From contig JACRGN010000009.1 in assembly GCA_016234205.1 (NCBI GenBank), positions 1-6,524 of the forward strand: 6,524 bases of DNA, given 5' to 3'. Source of the stretch: Nitrospinota bacterium. GTDB lineage: Bacteria > Nitrospinota > Nitrospinia > UBA9942. Positions 1-4,820 of the stretch are shown here, piece after piece; positions within the stretch are counted from its first letter, which is position 1, and every line of letters begins with the position of its first letter. The translations under genes and the position numbers were made by a program. The notes below the pieces were generated by a model, which worked only from the letters and a program-made list of their open reading frames with translations, made no database searches and was not told the origin of the DNA.

Positions 1-1
1 A

Positions 2-1036
2 AAATTAGAAGAGATAGAGCATCTTGGTTTTGCTACTGAAGGCAGCCGTTCACTTTATAACAATCTACTCGCAAAGAGTATAGCCCTTCCCAGAAACCTG
101 ACTACCTTTGCCGGATATGAATTGCGCGGAGAAATAGGAAGGGGGGCTATGGGCGTGGTTTACAAAGCGATTCAGCCGGGGACAAAAAGGGATGTTGCAT
201 TAAAGATATTCTCGCCGGTAGATGATATAGCAAGAGACCCCCGTGCATTGAGCGAATGCAGGCAGAGGTTTATACAGGAGGCGGAGATAACAGCCTCATT
301 TTCCCATCCAACAGAGCATCCCAATATAATCTTTATCTATCACTTTGACCATTATCAGGGCAAGCCTTTTTATGCAATGCAGTATTTGGCTGAGACCCTC
401 GATAAAAGGCTCGGAGGGGATGAAGAAGAATTGGCAAAAGGAGCGGCAAGCGGAAAAACATTGCCTGTCTCAGATTCCCTGAATATCATAGAGCAGGTTT
501 GCAAAGGATTAAAGACTGTCCATGAAAAAGGGATAGTTCACAGGGATATAAAACCGCAGAACATACTATTTAACGATTCGGGAATAGTAAAGATTGGAGA
601 CTTCGGCATAGCAAAGAGATTGGAAGGAATCTCATTCACCAAATCAACAGGAGGGTTTGCCTCTGCCTTCTATGCAGCCCCAGATCAGGAGAGCGGATTT
701 AAGGATGTTGATTACAGGGCTGATATATATTCTGTTTCTGCTGTTCTATACAGGATGGTTACAGGTAGGCTTCCGAGGGGCGGCTTTAAACCTCCTCATC
801 AGATAAACCCTGAATTTCCAAAAGAAAAATCAGAGGCGGTTATGAAGGGATTATCGGAAAATCCAGCGGAAAGATTTACAACGATTACTGCATTTATACA
901 GTCGCTCGGATTAGTCTCCGCAGGTGCAGCCGCAGAGCATAAAAGAGAGAAGTATAAAATAGCAGTAGAGATGGTATTGTCCGATGGGGCAATAACGGCA
1001 GACGAAGAGAAACTTCTGAAGAAGAAAAGGATATAG
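2..1036 (+). CDS. Hanks-type serine/threonine protein kinase, 5'-partial, ended by an in-frame TAG
   Basis: The reading frame is open from base 2, so the true start lies outside the window. The TTG at 122 would begin the protein right at the glycine-rich loop and is not credible as a start. Kinase motifs appear in order: glycine loop GRGAMGVVY (from about 137), VALK with the ATP-binding Lys at 203-205, an alpha-C Glu in QEAEI (about 278), catalytic loop HRDIKPQN (539-562, Asp at 545-547), DFG (599-607), an APE-like motif reading APDQ, and the helix-F segment DIYSVS. All key catalytic residues are present, so this domain should be an active cytoplasmic protein kinase; no membrane segment is seen. 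After the kinase comes a helical stretch (about 950-1033) of the DGxI..E type, cut by TAG at 1034-1036. The same frame continues through PEGA and FGE-like domains to 2557, so this is most likely the N-terminal part of one larger protein. The 40 codons before the kinase fold are not recognised. Confidence 0.9.
   Translation, partial: KLEEIEHLGFATEGSRSLYNNLLAKSIALPRNLTTFAGYELRGEIGRGAMGVVYKAIQPGTKRDVALKIFSPVDDIARDPRALSECRQRFIQEAEITASFSHPTEHPNIIFIYHFDHYQGKPFYAMQYLAETLDKRLGGDEEELAKGAASGKTLPVSDSLNIIEQVCKGLKTVHEKGIVHRDIKPQNILFNDSGIVKIGDFGIAKRLEGISFTKSTGGFASAFYAAPDQESGFKDVDYRADIYSVSAVLYRMVTGRLPRGGFKPPHQINPEFPKEKSEAVMKGLSENPAERFTTITAFIQSLGLVSAGAAAEHKREKYKIAVEMVLSDGAITADEEKLLKKKRI
1034..1036 (+). other. 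In-frame amber (TAG) codon splitting the kinase-PEGA-FGE gene
   Basis: The codons before the TAG (ending LLKKKRI) and after it (LYITDKEAEEIESEV) join without gap into one helical module. Similar proteins read roughly DGxIs..E...L...R.eLgIs..eA..iE there. A glutamate, glutamine or lysine codon (GAG, CAG or AAG) changed by one base would give this TAG. No ATG or GTG occurs in frame between 1037 and 1141, and no Shine-Dalgarno sequence precedes the first TTG (1142). This argues against two independently translated genes. A nonsense mutation, a sequencing error or amber readthrough are all possible. Confidence 0.8.
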
Positions 1037-1141
1037 CTATACATAACAGACAAAGAGGCAGAAGAAATAGAATCTGAAGTAAGAAAAGAGCTCGGGATAA
1101 CAGAAGGCTCAAAAATATCCCTTGAGAAAACAGTTGTCGCA

Positions 1142-2557
1142 TTGGAAACAGGAAGCCTGAAGCTCGAGACAAAGCCTGAATATGCAGAGATATTCATAGA
1201 TGCCGAGTCAAAGGGGAGAACACCCCTTTTAATAGAGAGACTCTCTGCCGGCGAACATCGTATTACCCTGAAAAAGGAGAACTATCATAAACACAATGAA
1301 TTAATAGAGATAAAACCGGGAGAGACAACAGAGATAAAGAGGATACTGGATGTCCAGAAAGGGGCAATCAAGATTACCTCTGTCCCATCAGGCGCAAAGG
1401 TCTTTTTAAATGAACCCTTTACCCCGCAGGGGAGAGGGTTAGGGCCTGCCCCTGCAGGTATTAAGCAGGGGGTGAGGGGGGATTTGATTACCCCTCTGGA
1501 GATAACAGATGTCAGGATAGGGGAATATCAAATAAGGCTGGAGCTGCCTGATTACAAGCCATTTGAACAAAAAATAGAGGTCAGATACGATGAGTTCGTT
1601 ACAGTAAATGCACAAATGTCTCCCTTCCCCGCAAAACTCCTCGTTACATCCACACCCGAAGGTGCATCAGTATATATAGATGATAAAGAGATTGGAAAAA
1701 CAGACTATCACGGAGAAATAACCCCGGGAGAACATAACTTAGCAGTTGAGCTTACAGGCTATGAAAGAGAAGAAAGAAAGATAAACATAGAGCCAAACGG
1801 CTCTGATTCAGTTGACTTTAGATTAAAAAAGGCTGCGGCGCCGGCAATAGTAACAGGTAAATCTTATATAGAGCCTGTTACAGGAATGGAATTCGTGTTT
1901 GTCAAAGGCGGGTGTTATCAGATGGGGGATATATTTGGAGGAGATGCGGGTAGTGATGAAAGACCTATGCATGAGGTATGTATAGATGACTTTTACATGG
2001 GGAAATATGAGGTTACACAAAGACAATGGACAGGAATAATGGGAAACAATCCATCATATTTCAAAAACTGTGATGACTGCCCTGTTGAGCAAGTCAGTTG
2101 GAATGATGTTCAGGAATATATCAATAAGCTCAATCAAAAAACAGGTAAAAACTATCGTCTTCCCACAGAGGCGGAATGGGAATATGCGGCAAGGAGCGGC
2201 GGGAAGAAAGAGAAATATTCAGGGGGTAATAATATTGATAGTGTGGGGTGGTATAACGGTAATTCAGGAAGTAAAACTCATCCGGTAGGACAGAAAGAGG
2301 CGAATGGACTTGGGCTATATGACATGACAGGCAATGTATGGGAATGGTGTCAGGATTGCTATGGAGAGAACTATTACAAAAACAGTCCTAAAAACAATCC
2401 TAAAGGTGCATCAAGCGGACAATACCGTGTCCTTCGCGGCGGTTCGTGGTTCAGCCTTGCGTGGTTCACGCGCGCGACGAATCGTGCCGGGAACTTTCCC
2501 GACGGCCGCGACTACGGCCTTGGGTTTCGGGTGGTTGTTTCTTCTGTCCGCCAGTAA
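1142..2557 (+). CDS. PEGA-repeat protein with C-terminal FGE-sulfatase (C-type-lectin fold) domain; DGR target protein, C-terminal part of the kinase gene
   Basis: Residues are numbered from the TTG at 1142, but the frame is open from 1037 and is continuous with the kinase apart from one TAG, so the TTG is probably not a real start. Three PEGA domains are visible: about 4-70, 73-159 (carrying an in-frame insert at 91-113) and 163-228. An FGE-sulfatase domain follows at about 245-467, with landmarks MEFVFVKGG, KYEVTQRQW, YRLPTEAEWEYAARSG, GLYDMTGNVWEW, RVLRGGSW and LGFRV. The two active-site cysteines of true formylglycine-generating enzymes, which sit in the GGS...GFR segment, are absent (that segment has no Cys). 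The domain is therefore inferred to be a ligand-binding scaffold, not an enzyme. The last segment has the features of a DGR variable region, and an avd gene follows 76 bp downstream. Inferred role: a diversified binding module whose signal is relayed through PEGA stalks to the kinase. There is no signal peptide or membrane helix. Confidence 0.85.
   Translation: METGSLKLETKPEYAEIFIDAESKGRTPLLIERLSAGEHRITLKKENYHKHNELIEIKPGETTEIKRILDVQKGAIKITSVPSGAKVFLNEPFTPQGRGLGPAPAGIKQGVRGDLITPLEITDVRIGEYQIRLELPDYKPFEQKIEVRYDEFVTVNAQMSPFPAKLLVTSTPEGASVYIDDKEIGKTDYHGEITPGEHNLAVELTGYEREERKINIEPNGSDSVDFRLKKAAAPAIVTGKSYIEPVTGMEFVFVKGGCYQMGDIFGGDAGSDERPMHEVCIDDFYMGKYEVTQRQWTGIMGNNPSYFKNCDDCPVEQVSWNDVQEYINKLNQKTGKNYRLPTEAEWEYAARSGGKKEKYSGGNNIDSVGWYNGNSGSKTHPVGQKEANGLGLYDMTGNVWEWCQDCYGENYYKNSPKNNPKGASSGQYRVLRGGSWFSLAWFTRATNRAGNFPDGRDYGLGFRVVVSSVRQ
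1412..1480 (+). repeat. In-frame palindromic repeat insertion inside the second PEGA domain
   Basis: PEGA domains normally pass from VFLN to ITPLEI through only a few residues (as in the sibling domains VYIDDKEIGKT and IFIDAESKGRT). Here about 23 extra codons, rich in Gly, Pro and Arg, intervene. The DNA is G/C-tract rich, unlike its surroundings. It contains the hairpin CCCC-GCA-GGGG (1422-1432) and the hairpin CCTGC-CCCT-GCAGG (1445-1458), plus GGGGAGAGGGTTAGGG, which resembles a common intergenic REP-like repeat of many bacteria. The inserted length is a multiple of three, which keeps the frame. The exact borders are estimated. Confidence 0.6.
2426..2557 (+). other. Diversity-generating retroelement variable region (VR) at the 3' end of the target gene
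   Basis: The segment begins RVLRGGSW and ends LGFRV, the usual frame of DGR variable regions in FGE-type targets. Codons 2447-2521 have 10 A in 75 bases and about 65% G+C, in sharp contrast with the A-rich gene upstream. Many codons at exposed positions can be derived from AAC or AAT by changing A only (TTC, AGC, CTT, GCC, GGC, GAC, TAC, TTT), as adenine mutagenesis of a template repeat would produce. The unvaried 3' end, about 2519-2557, would be the initiation-of-mutagenic-homology region. No template repeat is found in the window, so the borders are estimates. Confidence 0.8.
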
Positions 2558-2561
2558 GTTT

Positions 2562-2596
2562 TTCTGATTTCTGAGATTCTGGTATTCTGAATTCTG
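2562..2596 (+). repeat. Five regularly spaced TTCTG repeats after the target-gene stop
   Basis: TTCTG occurs at 2562, 2569, 2577, 2585 and 2592, a spacing of 7-8 bases, and one more copy lies in the last codons (2542). An A/T-only inverted repeat (TTAAAAA / TTTTTAA, 2603-2619) follows before the avd ribosome binding site. The function is unknown. The position, just past a DGR variable region, is where some DGRs carry a structure that helps retrohoming, but no strong GC hairpin is seen here. Confidence 0.5.
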
Positions 2597-2633
2597 TGGT
2601 TTTTAAAAAAAATTTTTAATTTAGGGTTGTCCT

Positions 2634-2948
2634 GTGTTTCAACAATCGCCAATTTTTGTAAAAACATTTGATCTCGTTAAATGGATAATAAAGGCAGCAG
2701 AAAAATTTCCGAAAAGCCAGAGATTTTTTATAGCCAAAAGGATAAACGATGCTATTTTTGACTTTTATGAAATTCTCGTAGAGGCGGCAGTTAAAAAAGA
2801 TTGCAATTTAAGAGAGTTGCTTAAAGATGCGGACGCAAACCTCATGAAATTAAGGCATTATGTAAGATTGGCAATGGAGTTGGGTTATTTAAGTTTCAAG
2901 CAATATGAGTATGCCATAAAAGAAACGGGGAATGGGGTCAGGTCTTGA
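2634..2948 (+). CDS. avd: Diversity-generating retroelement accessory protein Avd (four-helix bundle)
   Basis: The 104-residue product has the pattern of bacterial Avd proteins: SPIFVKTFDLVKWIIKAAEKFPKSQRF at the N-terminus, AKRINDAIFDFYEILVEA in helix 2, ADANLMKLRHYVRLAMELGYLSFKQYEYA towards the C-terminus. Avd forms a basic pentameric four-helix bundle that binds the DGR reverse transcriptase and template RNA and is needed for mutagenic retrohoming. The start is GTG, with AGGG (2623-2626) seven bases upstream and an in-frame stop just before it. The gene lies 76 bp after the target gene carrying the VR, the classical DGR order. The C-terminus (ETGNGVRS) lacks the GRLLGGW-like ending I associate with the family, so the last helix may be slightly truncated or diverged. 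No RT gene or template repeat follows; instead there is repeat-rich spacer. The family call is firm; current activity is uncertain. Confidence 0.88.
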   Translation: MFQQSPIFVKTFDLVKWIIKAAEKFPKSQRFFIAKRINDAIFDFYEILVEAAVKKDCNLRELLKDADANLMKLRHYVRLAMELGYLSFKQYEYAIKETGNGVRS

Positions 2949-2968
2949 AATATCACTTTTCAAGTGGG

Positions 2969-3017
2969 TTCCTGCTCCCCGCTTAAAGCATGTGGGGACA
3001 AGCTTTGCAGGAATGAC
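2969..3017. repeat. REP-like palindrome of the TTCCYGC...GCRGGAATGACA family
   Basis: TTCCTGC (2969-2975) pairs with GCAGGAA (3007-3013) and is followed by TGACA. Inside, CCCC (2977-2980) can pair with GGGG (2993-2996). The ending matches the GCGGGAATGACA units at 3254-3265, 3278-3289 and 4063-4074, so it looks like an enlarged or diverged member of the same family. Confidence 0.5.
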
Positions 3018-3048
3018 AAATATTTTCTAATGTTTTTGTGATGAGGTT

Positions 3049-3065
3049 CAGGGGCTTTGCCCCTG
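3049..3065. repeat. Perfect GC hairpin, possible terminator after avd
   Basis: CAGGGGC (3049-3055), loop TTT, GCCCCTG (3059-3065). This is a very stable 7-bp stem about 100 bases after the avd stop. It is not followed directly by a T-run (ATATTTTCC comes 7 bases later), so a terminator role is only possible; it may equally be another REP-like unit. Confidence 0.45.
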
Positions 3066-3088
3066 CACGCGATATTTTCCTCTTTTAC

Positions 3089-3122
3089 TCGTTCCCACCT
3101 CCTGATATGATCATTACAGGGG
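3089..3122. repeat. REP-like hairpin unit, CTCGTTCCCAC-CTCCTGA...CAGGGG
   Basis: The lead-in CTCGTTCCCAC is followed by an imperfect CTCCTGA / TACAGGGG palindrome around TATGATCAT. The same lead-in plus palindrome recurs at 4091-4126 and, as CTCATTCCCAC, at 4821-4853, so this is a dispersed repeat and not a chance palindrome. Confidence 0.6.
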
Positions 3123-3186
3123 CTATTTTCTAAGGGTTTAAATTTCATCTGTCATGCCCGAATGCTTTTATCCCCGATAGAACCCC

Positions 3187-3265
3187 TGATAGAATCAGTC
3201 AGGGGTCGGGGACGCATCCAGAGTGTTGCTAATGGATTCCCGCTCAAAAGACTGCGGGAATGACA
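3187..3265 (+). repeat. Direct repeat, left copy (about 79 bp) flanking the DUF433/DUF5615 pair
   Basis: This stretch matches 3995-4074 at all but about four positions: one G/A change, a CA/AC swap counted as two, and one inserted T. It contains a REP-like hairpin arm (CCCCTGA 3183-3189 with TCAGGGG 3199-3205) and an ATTCCCGC / GCGGGAAT stem with a 10-base loop (3236-3243 and 3254-3261). The two copies bracket an 888-bp segment carrying the toxin-antitoxin-like pair. Confidence 0.8.
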
Positions 3266-3316
3266 ATAAGGGAAACTGCGGGAATGACAGAACTGAAATT
3301 ATGCAAATAAGCAATA

Positions 3317-3329
3317 GTTGTGTTATAAT
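3317..3329 (+). promoter_or_regulatory. Extended -10 promoter of the DUF433/DUF5615 operon
   Basis: TG-T-TATAAT (3321-3329) is a consensus extended -10 element, preceded by GTTG to give GTTGTG-N-TATAAT. The -35 region is weak (TTATGC at 3299-3304). A perfect TAATTAATTA palindrome (3326-3335) overlaps the -10 and could be an operator. GGAGG at 3358-3362 is a strong ribosome binding site for the gene starting at 3371. Confidence 0.6.
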
Positions 3330-3370
3330 TAATTAAAAGTTTATCTGAAAATACACTGGAGGTTTAAGAG

Positions 3371-3601
3371 ATGTCATTTTTAAATCGTATAGAATTTGAT
3401 CCAAATGTGTGTAACGGTAAGCCGGTCATCAAGGGAACTCGTATTCCTGTTACGGTTATTCTTGACCAGATAGCAGAGGGATATCCCTGGCAGGCAATTC
3501 TTTCAGGCTACCCTGAATTAAAAAGAGAAGATATTCAGGCTGCCATAGAATATGCCAGAGCATTTATCGAACATGCCGAGCTAAAAGCAGTTAATGCCTG
3601 A
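3371..3601 (+). CDS. DUF433 family protein, probable antitoxin
   Basis: The 76-residue product has the DUF433 signature: IEFDPNVCNGKPVIKGTRIPV at residues 7-27, LDQIAEGYPWQAILSGYP in the middle, and EDIQAAIEYARAF near the end. DUF433 proteins are small helix-turn-helix-like proteins usually encoded just before a DUF5615 PIN-like protein, where they are presumed to be the DNA-binding antitoxin. The ATG has GGAGG eight bases upstream and an extended -10 promoter about 40 bases upstream. The stop overlaps the next gene by 8 nt, indicating translational coupling. Length is normal for the family. The toxin-antitoxin role is inferred from gene context and family knowledge, and autoregulation through the palindrome at 3326-3335 is a guess. 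Confidence 0.88.
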   Translation: MSFLNRIEFDPNVCNGKPVIKGTRIPVTVILDQIAEGYPWQAILSGYPELKREDIQAAIEYARAFIEHAELKAVNA

Positions 3602-3971
3602 ACAATTCAAGCTATATCTTGATCAGATGTTTCGCGTTGAAGTTGCAGAAATCCTGCAAGAGGAAGGATATGATGTTATTCGTGCATCTGAGACAGGACA
3701 TGCCCGTGCAAATGACCAACAGATACTAAAGAAAGCTATTGATGAAAACCGCATCTTAATTACGCTTGATGAACATTTTGGAGACTGGGTTATACTTCCA
3801 CTTGGACGACATCATGGAGTTATCAGGGTTAAAGTTAATCCTGCAACAAGTAAAAATGTTTTATCAGTCCTTTTGCCATTTCTTAAGACCCATAATCAAG
3901 AACAATTTAAAGACCATCTTGTTATAATTTCGCAAAGGCGTGCAAAATGGATTTTCACTGCATTCCGATGA
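3594..3971 (+). CDS. DUF5615 family PIN-like protein, probable toxin of the DUF433 pair
   Basis: The 125-residue product matches the DUF5615 (PIN-like, Mut7-C-related) pattern: LYLDQMFRVEVAEIL with Asp10, GYDVIRASETGHARANDQQIL with Asp41, RILITLDEHFGDW with Asp59 and Asp64, and PLGRHHGVIRVKVNP. The conserved acidic residues are those expected to bind metal in a PIN-like nuclease fold, so RNase activity is likely but unproven for this family. The ATG lies inside the end of the DUF433 gene (8-nt overlap) and no separate ribosome binding site is needed. The protein looks complete and intact. The pair sits between two nearly identical direct repeats, one starting 24 bases after this stop, which suggests it could be lost or gained as a unit. 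Confidence 0.88.
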   Translation: MPEQFKLYLDQMFRVEVAEILQEEGYDVIRASETGHARANDQQILKKAIDENRILITLDEHFGDWVILPLGRHHGVIRVKVNPATSKNVLSVLLPFLKTHNQEQFKDHLVIISQRRAKWIFTAFR

Positions 3972-3994
3972 CGCTATTTCTCTCTCCCACGCCA

Positions 3995-4074
3995 TGATAA
4001 AATCAGTCAGGGGTCGGGGACGCATCACGAGTGTTGCTAATGGATTCCCGCTCAAAAGACTTGCGGGAATGACA
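3995..4074 (+). repeat. Direct repeat, right copy (about 80 bp) flanking the DUF433/DUF5615 pair
   Basis: Near-identical to 3187-3265 (about 95%). The ATTCCCGC / GCGGGAAT stem is kept (4044-4051 and 4063-4070, loop 11). The CCCCTGA arm that precedes the left copy is degraded here to GCCATGA, so the TCAGGGG hairpin is not formed; similarity stops at that point. Confidence 0.8.
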
Positions 4075-4090
4075 CTGCTGATGTGTTTTT

Positions 4091-4126
4091 CTCGTTCCCA
4101 CCCCCTGATAGAATCAGGGTCAGGGG
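4091..4126. repeat. REP-like hairpin unit
   Basis: The lead-in CTCGTTCCCAC is followed by CCCCTGA (4102-4108) and TCAGGGG (4120-4126). An alternative tight hairpin, CCCTGA-TAGAA-TCAGGG (4103-4119), overlaps it. It belongs to the same dispersed family as 3089-3122 and 4821-4880. Confidence 0.65.
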
Positions 4127-4143
4127 CTGTGTGGAAATGTAAT

Positions 4144-4159
4144 GTTGTGATATAACAAC
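4144..4159 (+). promoter_or_regulatory. Extended -10 promoter with overlapping inverted repeat, second toxin-antitoxin operon
   Basis: TG-A-TATAAC (4148-4156) is an extended -10 element within GTTGTG-N-TATAAC, the same 13-base pattern as upstream of the DUF433 gene. The arms GTTGT (4144-4148) and ACAAC (4155-4159) form an inverted repeat around the -10 and could be an operator for the antitoxin. AAGGAGGT (4167-4174) is a near-perfect ribosome binding site for the ATG at 4181. Confidence 0.6.
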
Positions 4160-4180
4160 CATAGTTAAGGAGGTGTTAAA

Positions 4181-4420
4181 ATGTTAACTAAAAAACTTAA
4201 GAAAGAGATAGAAATCCTGCCATGCGAGGTTCTGCAAGAAATGGAAGATTTTATTAAAACATTAAAAATAAAGAAAGATATGAAAGAGGCTCAAAAGGTA
4301 AAACCACTGTCTTTATATGGGATATGGAAGGGAAAATTTCCTGAAGAATTTGATCTTGATAAGGAGCTATATGAGATTCGTAGTGGATGGAAGAAAAATT
4401 TGGAAGATATAAATGGATAA
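4181..4420 (+). CDS. Small antitoxin-like protein (DUF2281/VapB-like) paired with a PIN toxin
   Basis: The 79-residue charged protein has a helical N-terminal half (LKKEIEILPCEVLQEMEDFIKTLK) like the DUF2281-type antitoxins. Its C-terminal tail, SLYGIWKGKFPEEFDLDKEL followed by YEIRSGWKKNLEDI, follows the toxin-binding tail pattern (GxWkGk.p..fD.d.al.EIR..W...L) often seen before PIN-domain toxins. It starts at an ATG with AAGGAGGT seven bases upstream, and its stop overlaps the toxin start by 8 nt. The role is inferred: neutralising the downstream PIN RNase and repressing its own promoter. The DNA-binding fold is not clear from sequence, so the exact family assignment is tentative. Confidence 0.78.
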   Translation: MLTKKLKKEIEILPCEVLQEMEDFIKTLKIKKDMKEAQKVKPLSLYGIWKGKFPEEFDLDKELYEIRSGWKKNLEDING

Positions 4421-4808
4421 AAAATATCTCTTAGATACCCATACATTATTCTGGTATTTGACTGCTTCTCCTAAATTGAGCAAAAAAGCCAAAGAGATTA
4501 TTGATAAAGGATTAAACAGAGAAGTTTCTCTTATTGTTTCTGTTATTACTTTAGCAGAATTATATTTTTTAAACGAGAAATCCGACAGTCCTCTTAATTT
4601 TTCTGATGAATATAAAAAACTTATGTTAGAAGAAATATTTGAAGTAGTTAGTATAGAGCCGGAAGATATTCTGGTTTTTTCTCAAATATCCGAAATTAAA
4701 GAGATGCATGATCGTTTAATTGGTTCTACTGCGTTGAGATACAAGGCAGTAGTTATTACTAAGGACAAAGAAATAAGAGCCAGTAATAAAGTTCAGGCAA
4801 TATGGTGA
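4413..4808 (+). CDS. PIN-domain ribonuclease, VapC-type toxin
   Basis: The 131-residue product carries the four acidic residues of a PIN domain: Asp8 in YLLDTHTLFWYL, Glu49 in TLAELYFL, Asp100 in MHDRLIGSTALRY, and Asp118 in VVITKDKEI. It ends VQAIW, a common VapC ending. The LLDTHTLFWYL opening is typical of the subgroup of PIN toxins paired with short VapB/Phd/DUF2281-type antitoxins. It would act as a Mg-dependent endoribonuclease that inhibits translation when not bound by its antitoxin. The start ATG lies inside the antitoxin gene (8-nt overlap), which suggests coupled translation. Length and motifs are complete, so the toxin is probably functional. A weak TGAGAA/TTCTCA hairpin spans its stop codon. 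Confidence 0.9.
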   Translation: MDKKYLLDTHTLFWYLTASPKLSKKAKEIIDKGLNREVSLIVSVITLAELYFLNEKSDSPLNFSDEYKKLMLEEIFEVVSIEPEDILVFSQISEIKEMHDRLIGSTALRYKAVVITKDKEIRASNKVQAIW

Positions 4809-4820
4809 GAATAATTTTTT

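Larger units (their letters stand above)
2949..3370. other. Gene-free, repeat-rich spacer (REP-like mosaic)
   Basis: No credible gene is seen in these 422 bases; open frames here lack family similarity and ribosome binding sites. The spacer is built from palindromic units. These are a 7-bp hairpin spanning the avd stop (2944-2950 with 2958-2964), a TTCCTGC/GCAGGAA unit (2969-3013), a CAGGGGC-TTT-GCCCCTG hairpin (3049-3065), two CCCCTGA/TCAGGGG-type units (3099-3122 and 3183-3205), and an ATTCCCGC/GCGGGAAT unit (3236-3261) followed by an extra partial copy (3275-3289). The last 60 bases hold the promoter of the next gene. This is where a DGR template repeat and RT would be expected, and neither is there. 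Confidence 0.75.

Noticed and set aside
122..124. TTG at 122 as the start of the kinase gene
   Set aside because: The frame is open and protein-like from base 2, and starting at 122 would remove the strand leading into the glycine loop. The gene is 5'-partial.
799..1197. Reverse-strand open frames opposite the kinase/PEGA junction (799-1197 and 894-1172)
   Set aside because: Low-complexity Ser/Leu-rich translations, no ribosome binding site or family pattern; they mirror the coding strand.
2070..2567. Short alternative-frame open frames inside the FGE-like domain (2070-2288, 2334-2567)
   Set aside because: They lie wholly inside a well-supported domain in another frame and have no recognisable content.
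3049..3065. Confident intrinsic terminator after avd
   Set aside because: The stem is strong but there is no T-run directly after it; recorded only as a hairpin.
2960..3148. Minus-strand open frame in the spacer after avd
   Set aside because: It is made of translated REP-like palindromes and has no ribosome binding site or protein-like composition.
2949..3370. Template repeat of the DGR in the spacer after avd
   Set aside because: No stretch resembles the VR frame (CGGCGGTTCGTGG or CTTGGGTTTCGGGTGG) on either strand in this spacer.
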